Source: a bacterium
GTDB taxonomy: Bacteria > UBP14 > UBA6098 > B30-G16
Direction of reading: 5' to 3'
Assembly: GCA_030620455.1 (NCBI GenBank)
Contig: JAUXEQ010000074.1
Span: 1-7,136, forward strand
Length of the DNA stretch: 7,136 nt
In this document: positions 1 to 5,780 of the stretch, piece by piece
How positions within the stretch are numbered: position 1 is the first letter of the stretch
Layout: every line of letters begins with the position of its first letter
Position numbers and translations under genes: made by a program
Notes under the pieces: generated by a model
The model's database searches: none
Told to the model about the DNA's origin: nothing
What the model saw: the letters and a program-made list of their open reading frames with translations, nothing else

Positions 1-434
1 CAGGTGATATTATCGAGGAAAAAACCGCAGAGATACGCTCCACAAAAGCGGAAACTAAATCGATTAAAGAAAAAAAACACGTAACAACTAAAGAGAAAAT
101 TTCTGTAAAAAAAGAAGAAACTATTAAGAAAAAGAAACCTTCTGTAAAAAAGGAAATAATTTCTGAAAAAGAGGAGAAACCCCCGACCAAAGCTAAACAA
201 CTCCCTGAAAAAGAAGAGAAACCACCGTCCAAAACTGAACAACTTCCTGAAAAAGAAGAAATTATTATTGCTAAAGAGGATGTAACAAGTAAAGAAATTA
301 TTAAACCTAAAACAAAATCCAAATCTGAAGAAAAAGCAGAAACAGCAACTGAAGCAAAGAAAACAAAGGATGAAATAGATAAGAAACCAGAAGATGAAAC
401 AGAGAAAAAGAAAACTGAGGAAAGCAAACCTTAA
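1..434 (+). CDS. rpsB: C-terminal tail of a protein, probably 30S ribosomal protein S2 (5' end outside window)
   Basis: The reading frame enters from the left edge (codons start at base 3) and ends at TAA 432-434, leaving 143 visible residues. They are almost entirely low-complexity: about 40 Lys and about 30 Glu, with no Phe, Tyr, Trp, Cys or Met. This predicts a disordered, highly charged tail. A 14-residue unit is repeated in tandem in the middle. No S2 fold is visible. The assignment rests on position: tsf follows 50 bp downstream in the same direction, and rpsB-tsf is one of the most conserved bacterial gene pairs. S2 is normally about 230-260 residues, so a tail of this size would be a large lineage-specific extension, perhaps contacting rRNA or other proteins (inference). 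Another protein with a charged tail cannot be excluded from these bases alone. Confidence 0.55.
   Translation, partial: GDIIEEKTAEIRSTKAETKSIKEKKHVTTKEKISVKKEETIKKKKPSVKKEIISEKEEKPPTKAKQLPEKEEKPPSKTEQLPEKEEIIIAKEDVTSKEIIKPKTKSKSEEKAETATEAKKTKDEIDKKPEDETEKKKTEESKP
165..260 (+). repeat. 42-bp in-frame tandem repeat, about 2.3 copies
   Basis: Copies lie at 165-206 and 207-248, with a partial third copy at 249-260. Each full copy encodes 14 residues: EKEEKPPTKAKQLP, then EKEEKPPSKTEQLP, then EKEE. The copies differ at several bases, mostly third positions or conservative changes, so the duplication is not brand new. The period is a multiple of three, so the reading frame is kept. It lies inside the Lys/Glu-rich tail of the probable S2 protein. 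Confidence 0.85.
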
Positions 435-474
435 TAATATACTCTTTTTAGATAAATTATTAATTCGAATATTT

Positions 475-480
475 GGAGGG
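475..480 (+). promoter_or_regulatory. Ribosome binding site that sets the tsf start
   Basis: GGAGGG ends four bases before the ATG at 485. An in-frame TTG at 473 could extend the protein by four residues, but it overlaps this Shine-Dalgarno sequence and would itself lack one. The ATG is therefore the better start, and it gives the family-typical N-terminus MADIPAKLVKQLR. Confidence 0.85.
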
Positions 481-484
481 AAAA

Positions 485-1357
485 ATGGCTGATATTCCAG
501 CGAAACTTGTGAAACAACTAAGAGATATAACAAGTGCGGGAATGATGGACTGCAAAAAAGCATTAATTGAGACAAAAGGAAATATTGAAGCGGCTGTGGA
601 ATTTCTCCGCAAAGCCGGTATTGCAAAAGCAGCAAAAAAAATGGATCGTGAAGCAAAAGAAGGTCGAATTGAAGCGACAATAAGCGTTAACAGTAAGAAA
701 GGTGCTCTTCTTCTTTTAGCAGCGGAAACTGATTTTGTAGCAAAGAATGAGACATTTATAGAAATGGCGAAAATGCTTTCTAACCTCGCAGTTGAAAAAG
801 AGATCGATAACATCGAGAATCTAAAAGCTTTTAAAATCAACGAATCTAACATCGAGGATGAGATAAAACACCTAATCTCCAAAATAGGTGAAAATATTGC
901 ACCGCGAAAACTGAAATACTATCATGCTTCAGATAACGGATTAGTTCATGCATATATTCATCCCGGCAATAAGGTTGCGGTATTAATTCAGCTTGAATCA
1001 ACTTCATCGGAAGCAGTGAATAGCTCCGAAATAAAAAGTTTAGCGAAGGAACTTGCGATGCAGATTGCATTCTCAAAACCTATGGCAATTTCGCATGAGA
1101 ATATCCCACAGGAAATTATCGATAAGGAAAAGGAAATATATCACGATCAAGCAATACAACAGGGAAAGCCGGAGAAAGCGATTGAGAAAATTATCGAGGG
1201 AAAACTCAGGAAATTCCTGAAACAGAATTGTCTTCTCGAACAAGATTATATCCGAGAATCTGATTTGTCTTGCAGGGCACTAATTGAAAAAGTTAGTAAA
1301 GATTTGGATACTAAAATTGAAATTAAGCGATTTGATAGATTCGAAGTTGGCGTATAG
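485..1357 (+). CDS. tsf: Elongation factor Ts
   Basis: EF-Ts is the cytoplasmic guanine-nucleotide exchange factor that releases GDP from EF-Tu so that it can rebind GTP and aminoacyl-tRNA. The 290-residue product has the usual full length. Its N-terminal UBA-like domain (about residues 1-55) carries the signature TSAGMMDCKKAL at 16-27. The core contains TDFVAKN at 82-88, the strongly conserved segment whose Asp-Phe pair inserts near the Mg2+/nucleotide site of EF-Tu. Further family blocks are KIGENI near the middle, the MQIAFSKP segment, and QQGKPEKAIEKIIEGKLRKF in the second half. The C-terminus ends in RFEVGV, like many homologues. ATG 485 is chosen because of GGAGGG at 475-480. It follows the probable rpsB by 50 bp, so co-transcription is likely. 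Identification is near certain. Confidence 0.98.
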   Translation: MADIPAKLVKQLRDITSAGMMDCKKALIETKGNIEAAVEFLRKAGIAKAAKKMDREAKEGRIEATISVNSKKGALLLLAAETDFVAKNETFIEMAKMLSNLAVEKEIDNIENLKAFKINESNIEDEIKHLISKIGENIAPRKLKYYHASDNGLVHAYIHPGNKVAVLIQLESTSSEAVNSSEIKSLAKELAMQIAFSKPMAISHENIPQEIIDKEKEIYHDQAIQQGKPEKAIEKIIEGKLRKFLKQNCLLEQDYIRESDLSCRALIEKVSKDLDTKIEIKRFDRFEVGV

Positions 1358-1502
1358 TTAGCGATTAATTGCATATTGGATAATCTAACTTTTAGTGTTG
1401 TTATGAAAACTCTATTAATTATTCTTTAATTATCGCAAATTCTCAAAACCTATTATATAAAGGTCTACTAATCAAGAGACTCTGAGGATATAAAGGTTAA
1501 TA

Positions 1503-2213
1503 ATGACTCCAAAATATAAACGAATATTATTAAAACTCTCCGGTGAGATGCTGGGTGGACCAAAAGGTTATGGCATCGATCCTGAAACGATAAGCAGACT
1601 AGCCAAAGAAGTCGAACAAGTATATAGAAATGGTGTTGAAATTGCTATCGTTGTCGGTGGTGGAAATATTTTTCGAGGACTTTCTGGCACAGAATTGGGC
1701 TATGATCGTGTGGCTGGGGATTATATGGGAATGCTATCAACAGTTATAAATGCTCTAGCATTACAGGTTGTTTTAGAGAACACCGGTGTTTATACAAGGG
1801 TTCTATCTGCAATAGCAGTACAACAAGTCTGCGAGCAATACATCCGCCGAAGAGCTATTCGACACATGGAAAAGGGAAGAGTTATTATTCTCGCAGGTGG
1901 TACAGGAAATCCTTATTTTACCACGGATACTGCAGCCTCCCTAAGAGCTGTGGAAATCAATGCCGATATAATCCTAAAGGGCACGAAAGTGGATGGCGTT
2001 TATACAGATGATCCAGTTAAAAACCCGAAAGCTGTGAAATTTGAGCATATAACATTTCAAGAAGTTCTAACCAAAAACCTTAGAATTATGGACGCAACTG
2101 CCATAGCTATGTCAAAAGAAAATGATATACCCATTATGATTTTCAAAATGACCACACCTGGAAACTTAATGCGTATTATTTCCGGAGAAAATATCGGAAC
2201 ATTGGTCGATTGA
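1503..2213 (+). CDS. pyrH: UMP kinase (uridylate kinase)
   Basis: PyrH phosphorylates UMP to UDP with ATP in the cytoplasm. It belongs to the amino-acid-kinase superfamily, works as a hexamer, and in characterised bacteria is activated by GTP and inhibited by UTP. The 236-residue product is full length. Visible motifs are KLSGE at 11-15 (phosphate-binding Lys), VVGGGNIFRG at 50-59, the UMP-site segment GDYMGML at 72-78, GGTGNPYFTTDTAA at 132-145, and KVDGVYTDDP at 162-171 (ATP region). ATG 1503 has an AAAGG at 1492-1496 six bases upstream. It lies 145 bp after tsf, the usual tsf-pyrH order, but frr does not follow: the next gene lies on the other strand, 38 bp away and converging. The 145-bp gap could hold a separate promoter, but I see no convincing one. 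Confidence 0.98.
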   Translation: MTPKYKRILLKLSGEMLGGPKGYGIDPETISRLAKEVEQVYRNGVEIAIVVGGGNIFRGLSGTELGYDRVAGDYMGMLSTVINALALQVVLENTGVYTRVLSAIAVQQVCEQYIRRRAIRHMEKGRVIILAGGTGNPYFTTDTAASLRAVEINADIILKGTKVDGVYTDDPVKNPKAVKFEHITFQEVLTKNLRIMDATAIAMSKENDIPIMIFKMTTPGNLMRIISGENIGTLVD

Positions 2214-2251
2214 ACAAGTATCCAAACACCTCATCATTTTTCAAAGCTTAA

Positions 2252-2812
2252 TTATCGGTTATGTCGAAGAATCCTTTTAGCACCAAAATACTTGCTTCTC
2301 CAATATTTATCGCTCATATCTGTAACAACAACACCTTTACTTCGGGATGCATGAGTAAACTTTCCATTTCCAACATAAATTCCAATATGATCTGGATTCC
2401 TTGAAGTTCCTGTCCTGAAAAAAACCAGATCACCAATTTTTAGATTCTTTTTCTCTATCGACCAACCCAACTTCCACATCTCCGAAGTGGATCGAGGTAG
2501 CTGCATGGAAATAGAATTAGAAAAGACCGCAGAAACGAATCCAGAACAATCCATTCCTTTCTTATCTGTTCCGCCGATTTTATATGGTGTGCCTAAGAAA
2601 TCGTCAACCACAGCAATTATTCTGTCGCTACTTTCATTTGAGAATTCCAAAGGTTTCGATTTGTCTTTTGGAGGTACAATCTCATGCCTAATTCTATATC
2701 GCGGATTAGGAGTACACCCCACTAATAATACAATCGAAAGAAAAAGAAAAGCTTGAAAGAAATTCTTGTTATGTGCCAAGTGTCCAACTTGCAAGGTACT
2801 CTCGTTGTTCAT
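2252..2812 (-). CDS. NlpC/P60-family lipoprotein, predicted peptidoglycan endopeptidase
   Basis: The 186-residue product starts with a lipoprotein signal: hydrophobic stretch FLFLSIVLLVG, then lipobox LVGC with the modified Cys at 33. The mature protein is probably anchored in the periplasm or at the outer membrane. After a short linker, an NlpC/P60 cysteine-peptidase domain spans about residues 63-184. Catalytic residues are visible: Cys89 in MDCSGFV, His142 in DHIGIYVGNG and His154 in FTHAS. The GDLVFF strand at 127-132 and LPRST at 105-109 are also typical. The family cleaves peptide cross-links or stem peptides of peptidoglycan (D-Glu-meso-DAP bonds in many members). The ATG at 2812 lies inside ahcY (44-nt overlap) and has no Shine-Dalgarno, so translation may be coupled to ahcY. 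An in-frame TTG at 2779 would give a tidier 20-residue signal peptide. The exact start is uncertain, the domain is not. Confidence 0.9.
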   Translation of the reverse strand: MNNESTLQVGHLAHNKNFFQAFLFLSIVLLVGCTPNPRYRIRHEIVPPKDKSKPLEFSNESSDRIIAVVDDFLGTPYKIGGTDKKGMDCSGFVSAVFSNSISMQLPRSTSEMWKLGWSIEKKNLKIGDLVFFRTGTSRNPDHIGIYVGNGKFTHASRSKGVVVTDMSDKYWRSKYFGAKRILRHNR

Positions 2813-4037
2813 CGGTTAGAATATCTATAGTAACACCCATAGTTTCAAGCTTAATTTCCGCTACCCATTTGTCAATCGACTCTGGAACGTTGTGAACCTT
2901 GTGTAGAAAATCTCCCTTTTTCTTCACCACGAATTCGGCAGTCAAAGCTTGCAACGCGAAAGACATATCCATAACTGCAGCAGGATGTCCTTCCGCCATG
3001 GCTAAATTAACCAGCCGACCCTGAGCAAGAACGAAAACGCTTTTCCCGGTGGGCATTATATACTGATCAACCAAAGGTCGGGAATCTCTTTTAATCTCAA
3101 TGGCTGTTTTTTCAAGTCCAGAAATATCTAACTCTACGTTAAAATGTCCTGTATTACAAACAATTACGCCATCTTTCATAAGTTCAAAATGTTCAACTCG
3201 AATAACATTAATATCACCAGTAGCCGTAATGAAAAAGTCGCCAATTTTAGCAGCCTCAAACATCGTCATAACTTCAAAACCATCCATTCGAGCCTCGAGA
3301 GCCTTAACCGGATTTACCTCAGTAACACTAACCTGTGCACCCATTCCCTTTGCTCTCTTAGCTACACCACGACCACACCAGCCATAACCAGCAACAACAA
3401 ATATTGATCCTGCAAGAAGCCTGTTTGTAGCTCGAATAATACCATCGATGCTGGACTGACCTGTGCCATATCTATTATCGAATAGATGTTTTGTTTTTGC
3501 GTCATTTATAGAAAACACAGGGAAAAGTAACCTACCGTCTTTTTCCAAGGCTTTGAGACGAATTACTCCTGTTGTTGTTTCTTCCATAGAAGCCCAAATA
3601 TTTTTGGCTTTGGTATCGGCGTATTTTTGGTGGAGAGTTGTTACCAAATCAGCACCATCATCATGAGTTATAGACGGGTCAAACTCAAGACACGATTCTA
3701 TGTGATTGTAATATGTATCAGTATCTTCGCTCCTAATTGCAAAAGTAGAAATTCCATAATTATGAACCAATGCTGCTGCAACGTCATCTTGAGTTGATAA
3801 TGGATTGGATGCACACAATCTAACCTCAGCGCCGCCGGCTTTGATGGTTCTGACCAGATTAGCTGTTTCAGAAGTAACATGTAAACATGCTGCAACTTTA
3901 ATTCCAGCAAGTGGTTTCTCAGTATCGAAACGCTCGCGGATCTTCCTTAAAACTAACATATCCCTTTCAGCCCATTCAATTCTCTTGACGCCTTGCTCAG
4001 CTAACGAAGAATCCTTAATATCATTAGGTATAACCAT
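2769..4037 (-). CDS. ahcY: Adenosylhomocysteinase (S-adenosylhomocysteine hydrolase), short archaeal/Thermotoga-like type
   Basis: This NAD+-dependent cytoplasmic enzyme reversibly splits S-adenosylhomocysteine into adenosine and homocysteine, relieving product inhibition of SAM-dependent methyltransferases. At 422 residues it is near the short form. Visible substrate-domain motifs are HVTSETANL at 53-61, SNPLSTQDDVAAAL at 77-90, HDDGAD at 125-130 and EETTTGV at 152-158. In NDAKTKHLFDN at 178-188, Lys183 and Asp187 match the catalytic Lys/Asp pair. The NAD-binding Rossmann motif is GYGWCGRG at 217-224, and the CNTGHF block follows. The protein ends in ASWTLGT and lacks the KPDHYRY-type C-terminal tail that reaches into the neighbouring subunit's cofactor site in most bacterial and eukaryotic enzymes. 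ATG 4037 is preceded by a purine-rich GGGAGAGG. It is first in a minus-strand unit with the NlpC/P60 gene and divergent from the Trm112 gene. Confidence 0.97.
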   Translation of the reverse strand: MVIPNDIKDSSLAEQGVKRIEWAERDMLVLRKIRERFDTEKPLAGIKVAACLHVTSETANLVRTIKAGGAEVRLCASNPLSTQDDVAAALVHNYGISTFAIRSEDTDTYYNHIESCLEFDPSITHDDGADLVTTLHQKYADTKAKNIWASMEETTTGVIRLKALEKDGRLLFPVFSINDAKTKHLFDNRYGTGQSSIDGIIRATNRLLAGSIFVVAGYGWCGRGVAKRAKGMGAQVSVTEVNPVKALEARMDGFEVMTMFEAAKIGDFFITATGDINVIRVEHFELMKDGVIVCNTGHFNVELDISGLEKTAIEIKRDSRPLVDQYIMPTGKSVFVLAQGRLVNLAMAEGHPAAVMDMSFALQALTAEFVVKKKGDFLHKVHNVPESIDKWVAEIKLETMGVTIDILTDEQREYLASWTLGT

Positions 4038-4065
4038 TTCCTCTCCCTTTTTTTAATCCTGTGTT

Positions 4066-4093
4066 AATTTAGGTTACTATTCATATGTAGCAA
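4066..4093 (-). promoter_or_regulatory. Candidate sigma70-type promoter for ahcY
   Basis: Read on the minus strand, TTGCTA (4088-4093) is followed after 16 bp by TAAATT (4066-4071). Each hexamer matches the sigma70 consensus at four of six positions. The predicted transcript would start near 4059, leaving a leader of about 20 nt that just holds the ribosome binding site. That leaves no room for a SAH riboswitch. In DNA this AT-rich, such matches arise by chance, so support is modest. Confidence 0.3.
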
Positions 4094-4141
4094 GATATTT
4101 TTAATTAAATGCTCTTATTCGAGTTATTTGAATCTTTTAAC

Positions 4142-4169
4142 TTGCAAGGTTGAGAAAAATATCTAAAAT
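4142..4169 (+). promoter_or_regulatory. Candidate sigma70-type promoter for the Trm112/EIIA genes
   Basis: TTGCAA (4142-4147; four of six consensus bases) is followed after 16 bp by TAAAAT (4164-4169; five of six). Transcription would start near 4176, about 20 nt before ATG 4198, which fits the GGAGGT at 4188-4193. The -35 box lies inside a perfect 8-bp palindrome, CTTGCAAG (4141-4148), that could serve a regulator, though this may be chance. This is the best promoter-like match I found in the divergent gap. Confidence 0.35.
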
Positions 4170-4187
4170 TATTTTGGGTAATTTAGT

Positions 4188-4193
4188 GGAGGT
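4188..4193 (+). promoter_or_regulatory. Ribosome binding site that sets the Trm112 start
   Basis: GGAGGT sits four bases before ATG 4198. The open frame extends upstream to a TTG at 4150, but that would add 16 basic residues without a ribosome binding site, and the upstream codons overlap the candidate promoter. The short 55-residue form starting at 4198 also matches the usual family N-terminus. Confidence 0.85.
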
Positions 4194-4197
4194 CACA

Positions 4198-4365
4198 ATG
4201 ATTTCTGACGAGCTTTTGAAAATATTAATATGTCCTAAGTGTAAAGGTCCCATTGAATACATAACAAAACCAGAAGAAAAGATAATTTGCAGAGCATGCA
4301 AGTTAGTATATGAGGTTAAAAATAACATTCCAGTGATGCTTCCCGACGAGGCAAAACCAATGTAA
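4198..4365 (+). CDS. Trm112-family small zinc-ribbon protein (YcaR-like)
   Basis: This 55-residue protein begins MISDELLKILICPKCKG, the hallmark start of the Trm112/YcaR family. Four cysteines form two knuckles, Cys12-Cys15 (CPKC) and Cys31-Cys34 (CRAC), so the zinc site looks complete. Many bacterial relatives, such as E. coli YcaR, have lost part of it. The end NNIPVMLPDEAKP matches the family's conserved IPVML segment. In eukaryotes and archaea Trm112 binds and stabilises several class I SAM-dependent methyltransferases acting on tRNA, rRNA and release factors; the bacterial role is less defined. No methyltransferase is adjacent here. The gene is divergent from ahcY, whose substrate SAH is the by-product of all such methyltransferases. 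The EIIA gene starts 18 bp downstream, so the two are probably co-transcribed. Confidence 0.88.
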   Translation: MISDELLKILICPKCKGPIEYITKPEEKIICRACKLVYEVKNNIPVMLPDEAKPM

Positions 4366-4373
4366 AAATGATT

Positions 4374-4379
4374 GGAGGT
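4374..4379 (+). promoter_or_regulatory. Ribosome binding site that sets the EIIA start at GTG 4384
   Basis: GGAGGT lies four bases before GTG 4384. A TTG at 4372 in the same frame overlaps this site and has no Shine-Dalgarno of its own, so the GTG is the better start. It shortens the protein by four residues. Confidence 0.8.
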
Positions 4380-4383
4380 AATT

Positions 4384-4875
4384 GTGGGAAGCGAACTTGC
4401 CGCTCGATTAGCTGCGAGACATTTAAAACTTGCTCAATTTTGTGGTTTCGACCTTGTCGAACTTAATCTTAAAAGCAAGGGAAAAAAAGGTGTTATAAAA
4501 GAAATAGCTAACTTACTTGCAAAATCACATAATGTTGAAAGTGAAGAAGCCGCATTTGAAGCCTTAATCGAACGTGAAAATTTAGCAAGCACTGGAATTG
4601 GATATGGAATAGCAGTTCCCCATGGAAAATCACAGCATTGTAAAGGATTAACCATAGCTTTCGGTCGTTCTATAAAGGGAGTTAATTTCGGTTCAATAGA
4701 TGGAGCTCCTGTTCATTACTTATTCGGAATCCTTGTCCCCATTACCTCAGTACAGTTGCATCTACAGATTATGGCAAGTCTATCACTTCTTCTGCAAGGG
4801 GAAAAAAATCGTAAATGCCTTGAGATTGCACAGTTCCCACAAGAGATCCTGGATTTTCTTGACGGAAAAGAATAA
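4384..4875 (+). CDS. PTS EIIA domain protein (fructose/nitrogen EIIA-2 type)
   Basis: The 163-residue product is a single EIIA type-2 domain (PtsN/FruA-like). The domain starts near residue 24 (LVELNLKSKGKKGVIKEIA). It carries the active-site block STGIGYGIAVPHGK at 69-82, where His80 is the residue phosphorylated by HPr. The conserved VNFGSIDGAPVHYLFGILVP strand and HLQIMASLSLLL helix follow. EIIA proteins pass phosphate from PEP via EI and HPr, either to a sugar permease or, in the Ntr branch, to regulatory targets. No EIIB, EIIC, HPr or EI gene is present, and nothing here indicates a sugar operon, so a regulatory PtsN-like role seems likelier (inference). Translation starts at GTG after a strong GGAGGT, 18 bp after the Trm112 gene. 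The first 20 or so residues, rich in Ala, Leu and Arg, precede the domain and resemble nothing I recognise. Confidence 0.9.
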   Translation: MGSELAARLAARHLKLAQFCGFDLVELNLKSKGKKGVIKEIANLLAKSHNVESEEAAFEALIERENLASTGIGYGIAVPHGKSQHCKGLTIAFGRSIKGVNFGSIDGAPVHYLFGILVPITSVQLHLQIMASLSLLLQGEKNRKCLEIAQFPQEILDFLDGKE

Positions 4876-4946
4876 ACTAAGTATATTTCTAGTTATTAAA
4901 TATTTGCTTCGAAATTGTGAATCTCTAACTTTAAATTCCATTTAAT

Positions 4947-5780
4947 ATGCTTAAAAAAACAGAAGGTTCGACAGGAGTGTGGGCTTGGGTTATCTCGCTT
5001 TTTTTAGCAGGTATAATTTATATTGCTCCCGAAACCACAAAAAGTTGGGTTTCTTCAACTGTTAGATACAGCTTGTACAGCCCTTTCGTTTGGGTGGATA
5101 AACAATATAACCTTTTACAGGACAACTTCTCCAGATATATCAAGGTTTATCGAGAAATGGGAAGATCAAAGATAGAACTGGAAATGCTTAAGGAAATTCG
5201 AGAAGAAAACAAGCGTCTTAGAGCTCTTCTAGAATTCAGGGAAAGCAACGAGTTCTCAATGGTTGTAGGAGAGGTTATTGGAAATGCACGCAATCGTTTC
5301 CCTTCAGAACTCACAATTTCGAGAGGTACAGACTACAATATCGAAAAAGATGATCCTGTTGTTATATCGGAAGGATTAATTGGCAAAATTGTAAATGTTG
5401 GTCCAAATACATCCATTGCGAAAATATTTCCAAACCCCGCATTGAGAATATCTGCGGTGGATCAACGAAGTAGAGTTAAGGGAATTGTTAGCTCAAGAAA
5501 TGGCAGAGAACTTTTCCTAGAGCAAGTTTCCAAAGAAGAAGATATTGCGGTTGGCGACAGAATTGTTACCTCTGGATTGGGTGGTGTATATCCAAAAGGT
5601 TTGCCTATTGGTCGAGTAGTTCAAATTACTGATCCTCCGCAATCGATGTTTAAGGAAATTATAATTTCACCTTTGGTTTCAACGGACAAGTTAGAAGAAT
5701 TATTTGTAATAATAGATTTTCATCCGGATACATTAGTCGTCGACAGTTTAGAAAATACAACTAAAAAGGAGGAATTATGA
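4947..5780 (+). CDS. mreC: Rod shape-determining protein MreC
   Basis: MreC is a bitopic inner-membrane protein that links the cytoplasmic MreB filament to the periplasmic elongasome (PBP2/RodA) and so controls lateral wall synthesis. The 277-residue product has a short cytoplasmic N-terminus, one membrane segment at about 12-27, a periplasmic coiled coil at about 60-98 containing EENKRLRALLEF, and a two-barrel beta domain at about 105-260. That domain carries the signature TSGLGGVYPKGLPIGRV at 208-224, near the usual family ending. Residues 262-277 are a charged tail. ATG 4947 is the only start before an in-frame stop at 4932, yet it lacks a Shine-Dalgarno, unlike its neighbours. mreB and mreD, its usual partners, are not adjacent: EIIA precedes it by 71 bp and a universal stress gene overlaps its stop. 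Confidence 0.95.
   Translation: MLKKTEGSTGVWAWVISLFLAGIIYIAPETTKSWVSSTVRYSLYSPFVWVDKQYNLLQDNFSRYIKVYREMGRSKIELEMLKEIREENKRLRALLEFRESNEFSMVVGEVIGNARNRFPSELTISRGTDYNIEKDDPVVISEGLIGKIVNVGPNTSIAKIFPNPALRISAVDQRSRVKGIVSSRNGRELFLEQVSKEEDIAVGDRIVTSGLGGVYPKGLPIGRVVQITDPPQSMFKEIIISPLVSTDKLEELFVIIDFHPDTLVVDSLENTTKKEEL

Noticed and set aside
473..484. Upstream TTG start of tsf (and the similar TTG at 4372 for the EIIA gene)
   Set aside because: Both TTG codons overlap the Shine-Dalgarno sequence of the downstream ATG or GTG, so they are artefacts of frame extension.
460..882. Minus-strand open frame of 140 codons opposite tsf
   Set aside because: It lies opposite a certain gene, has a Ser/Phe/Ile-rich composition typical of the antisense of a Lys/Glu-rich coding strand, and shows no recognisable domain.
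1358..1390. Weak hairpin after tsf (TTAG...ATTA pairing with TAAT...CTAA, then CTTTT)
   Set aside because: The stem is short, AT-only apart from one pair, and has a two-base bulge. The T-run is short. It is too weak to call a terminator.
1430..1456. TATTAT (1451-1456) as a -10 box for pyrH
   Set aside because: The best upstream -35 (TTATCG) matches only three of six bases with a 15-bp spacer. Such matches are expected by chance in this AT-rich gap.
2786..2797. A 12-bp sequence AACTTGCAAGGT shared with 4139-4150
   Set aside because: One copy is in the ahcY coding end and the other in the divergent promoter gap. There are only two copies and no flanking similarity, so chance is likely.
3100..3910. 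Several open frames of 67-95 codons overlapping ahcY in other frames
   Set aside because: They are shadows of ahcY: they lie within its verified motifs, lack ribosome binding sites and resemble no known protein.
4038..4197. SAH or SAM riboswitch upstream of ahcY
   Set aside because: The gap is only 160 bp, shared by two divergent genes, AT-rich and without strong paired stems or a conserved riboswitch core.
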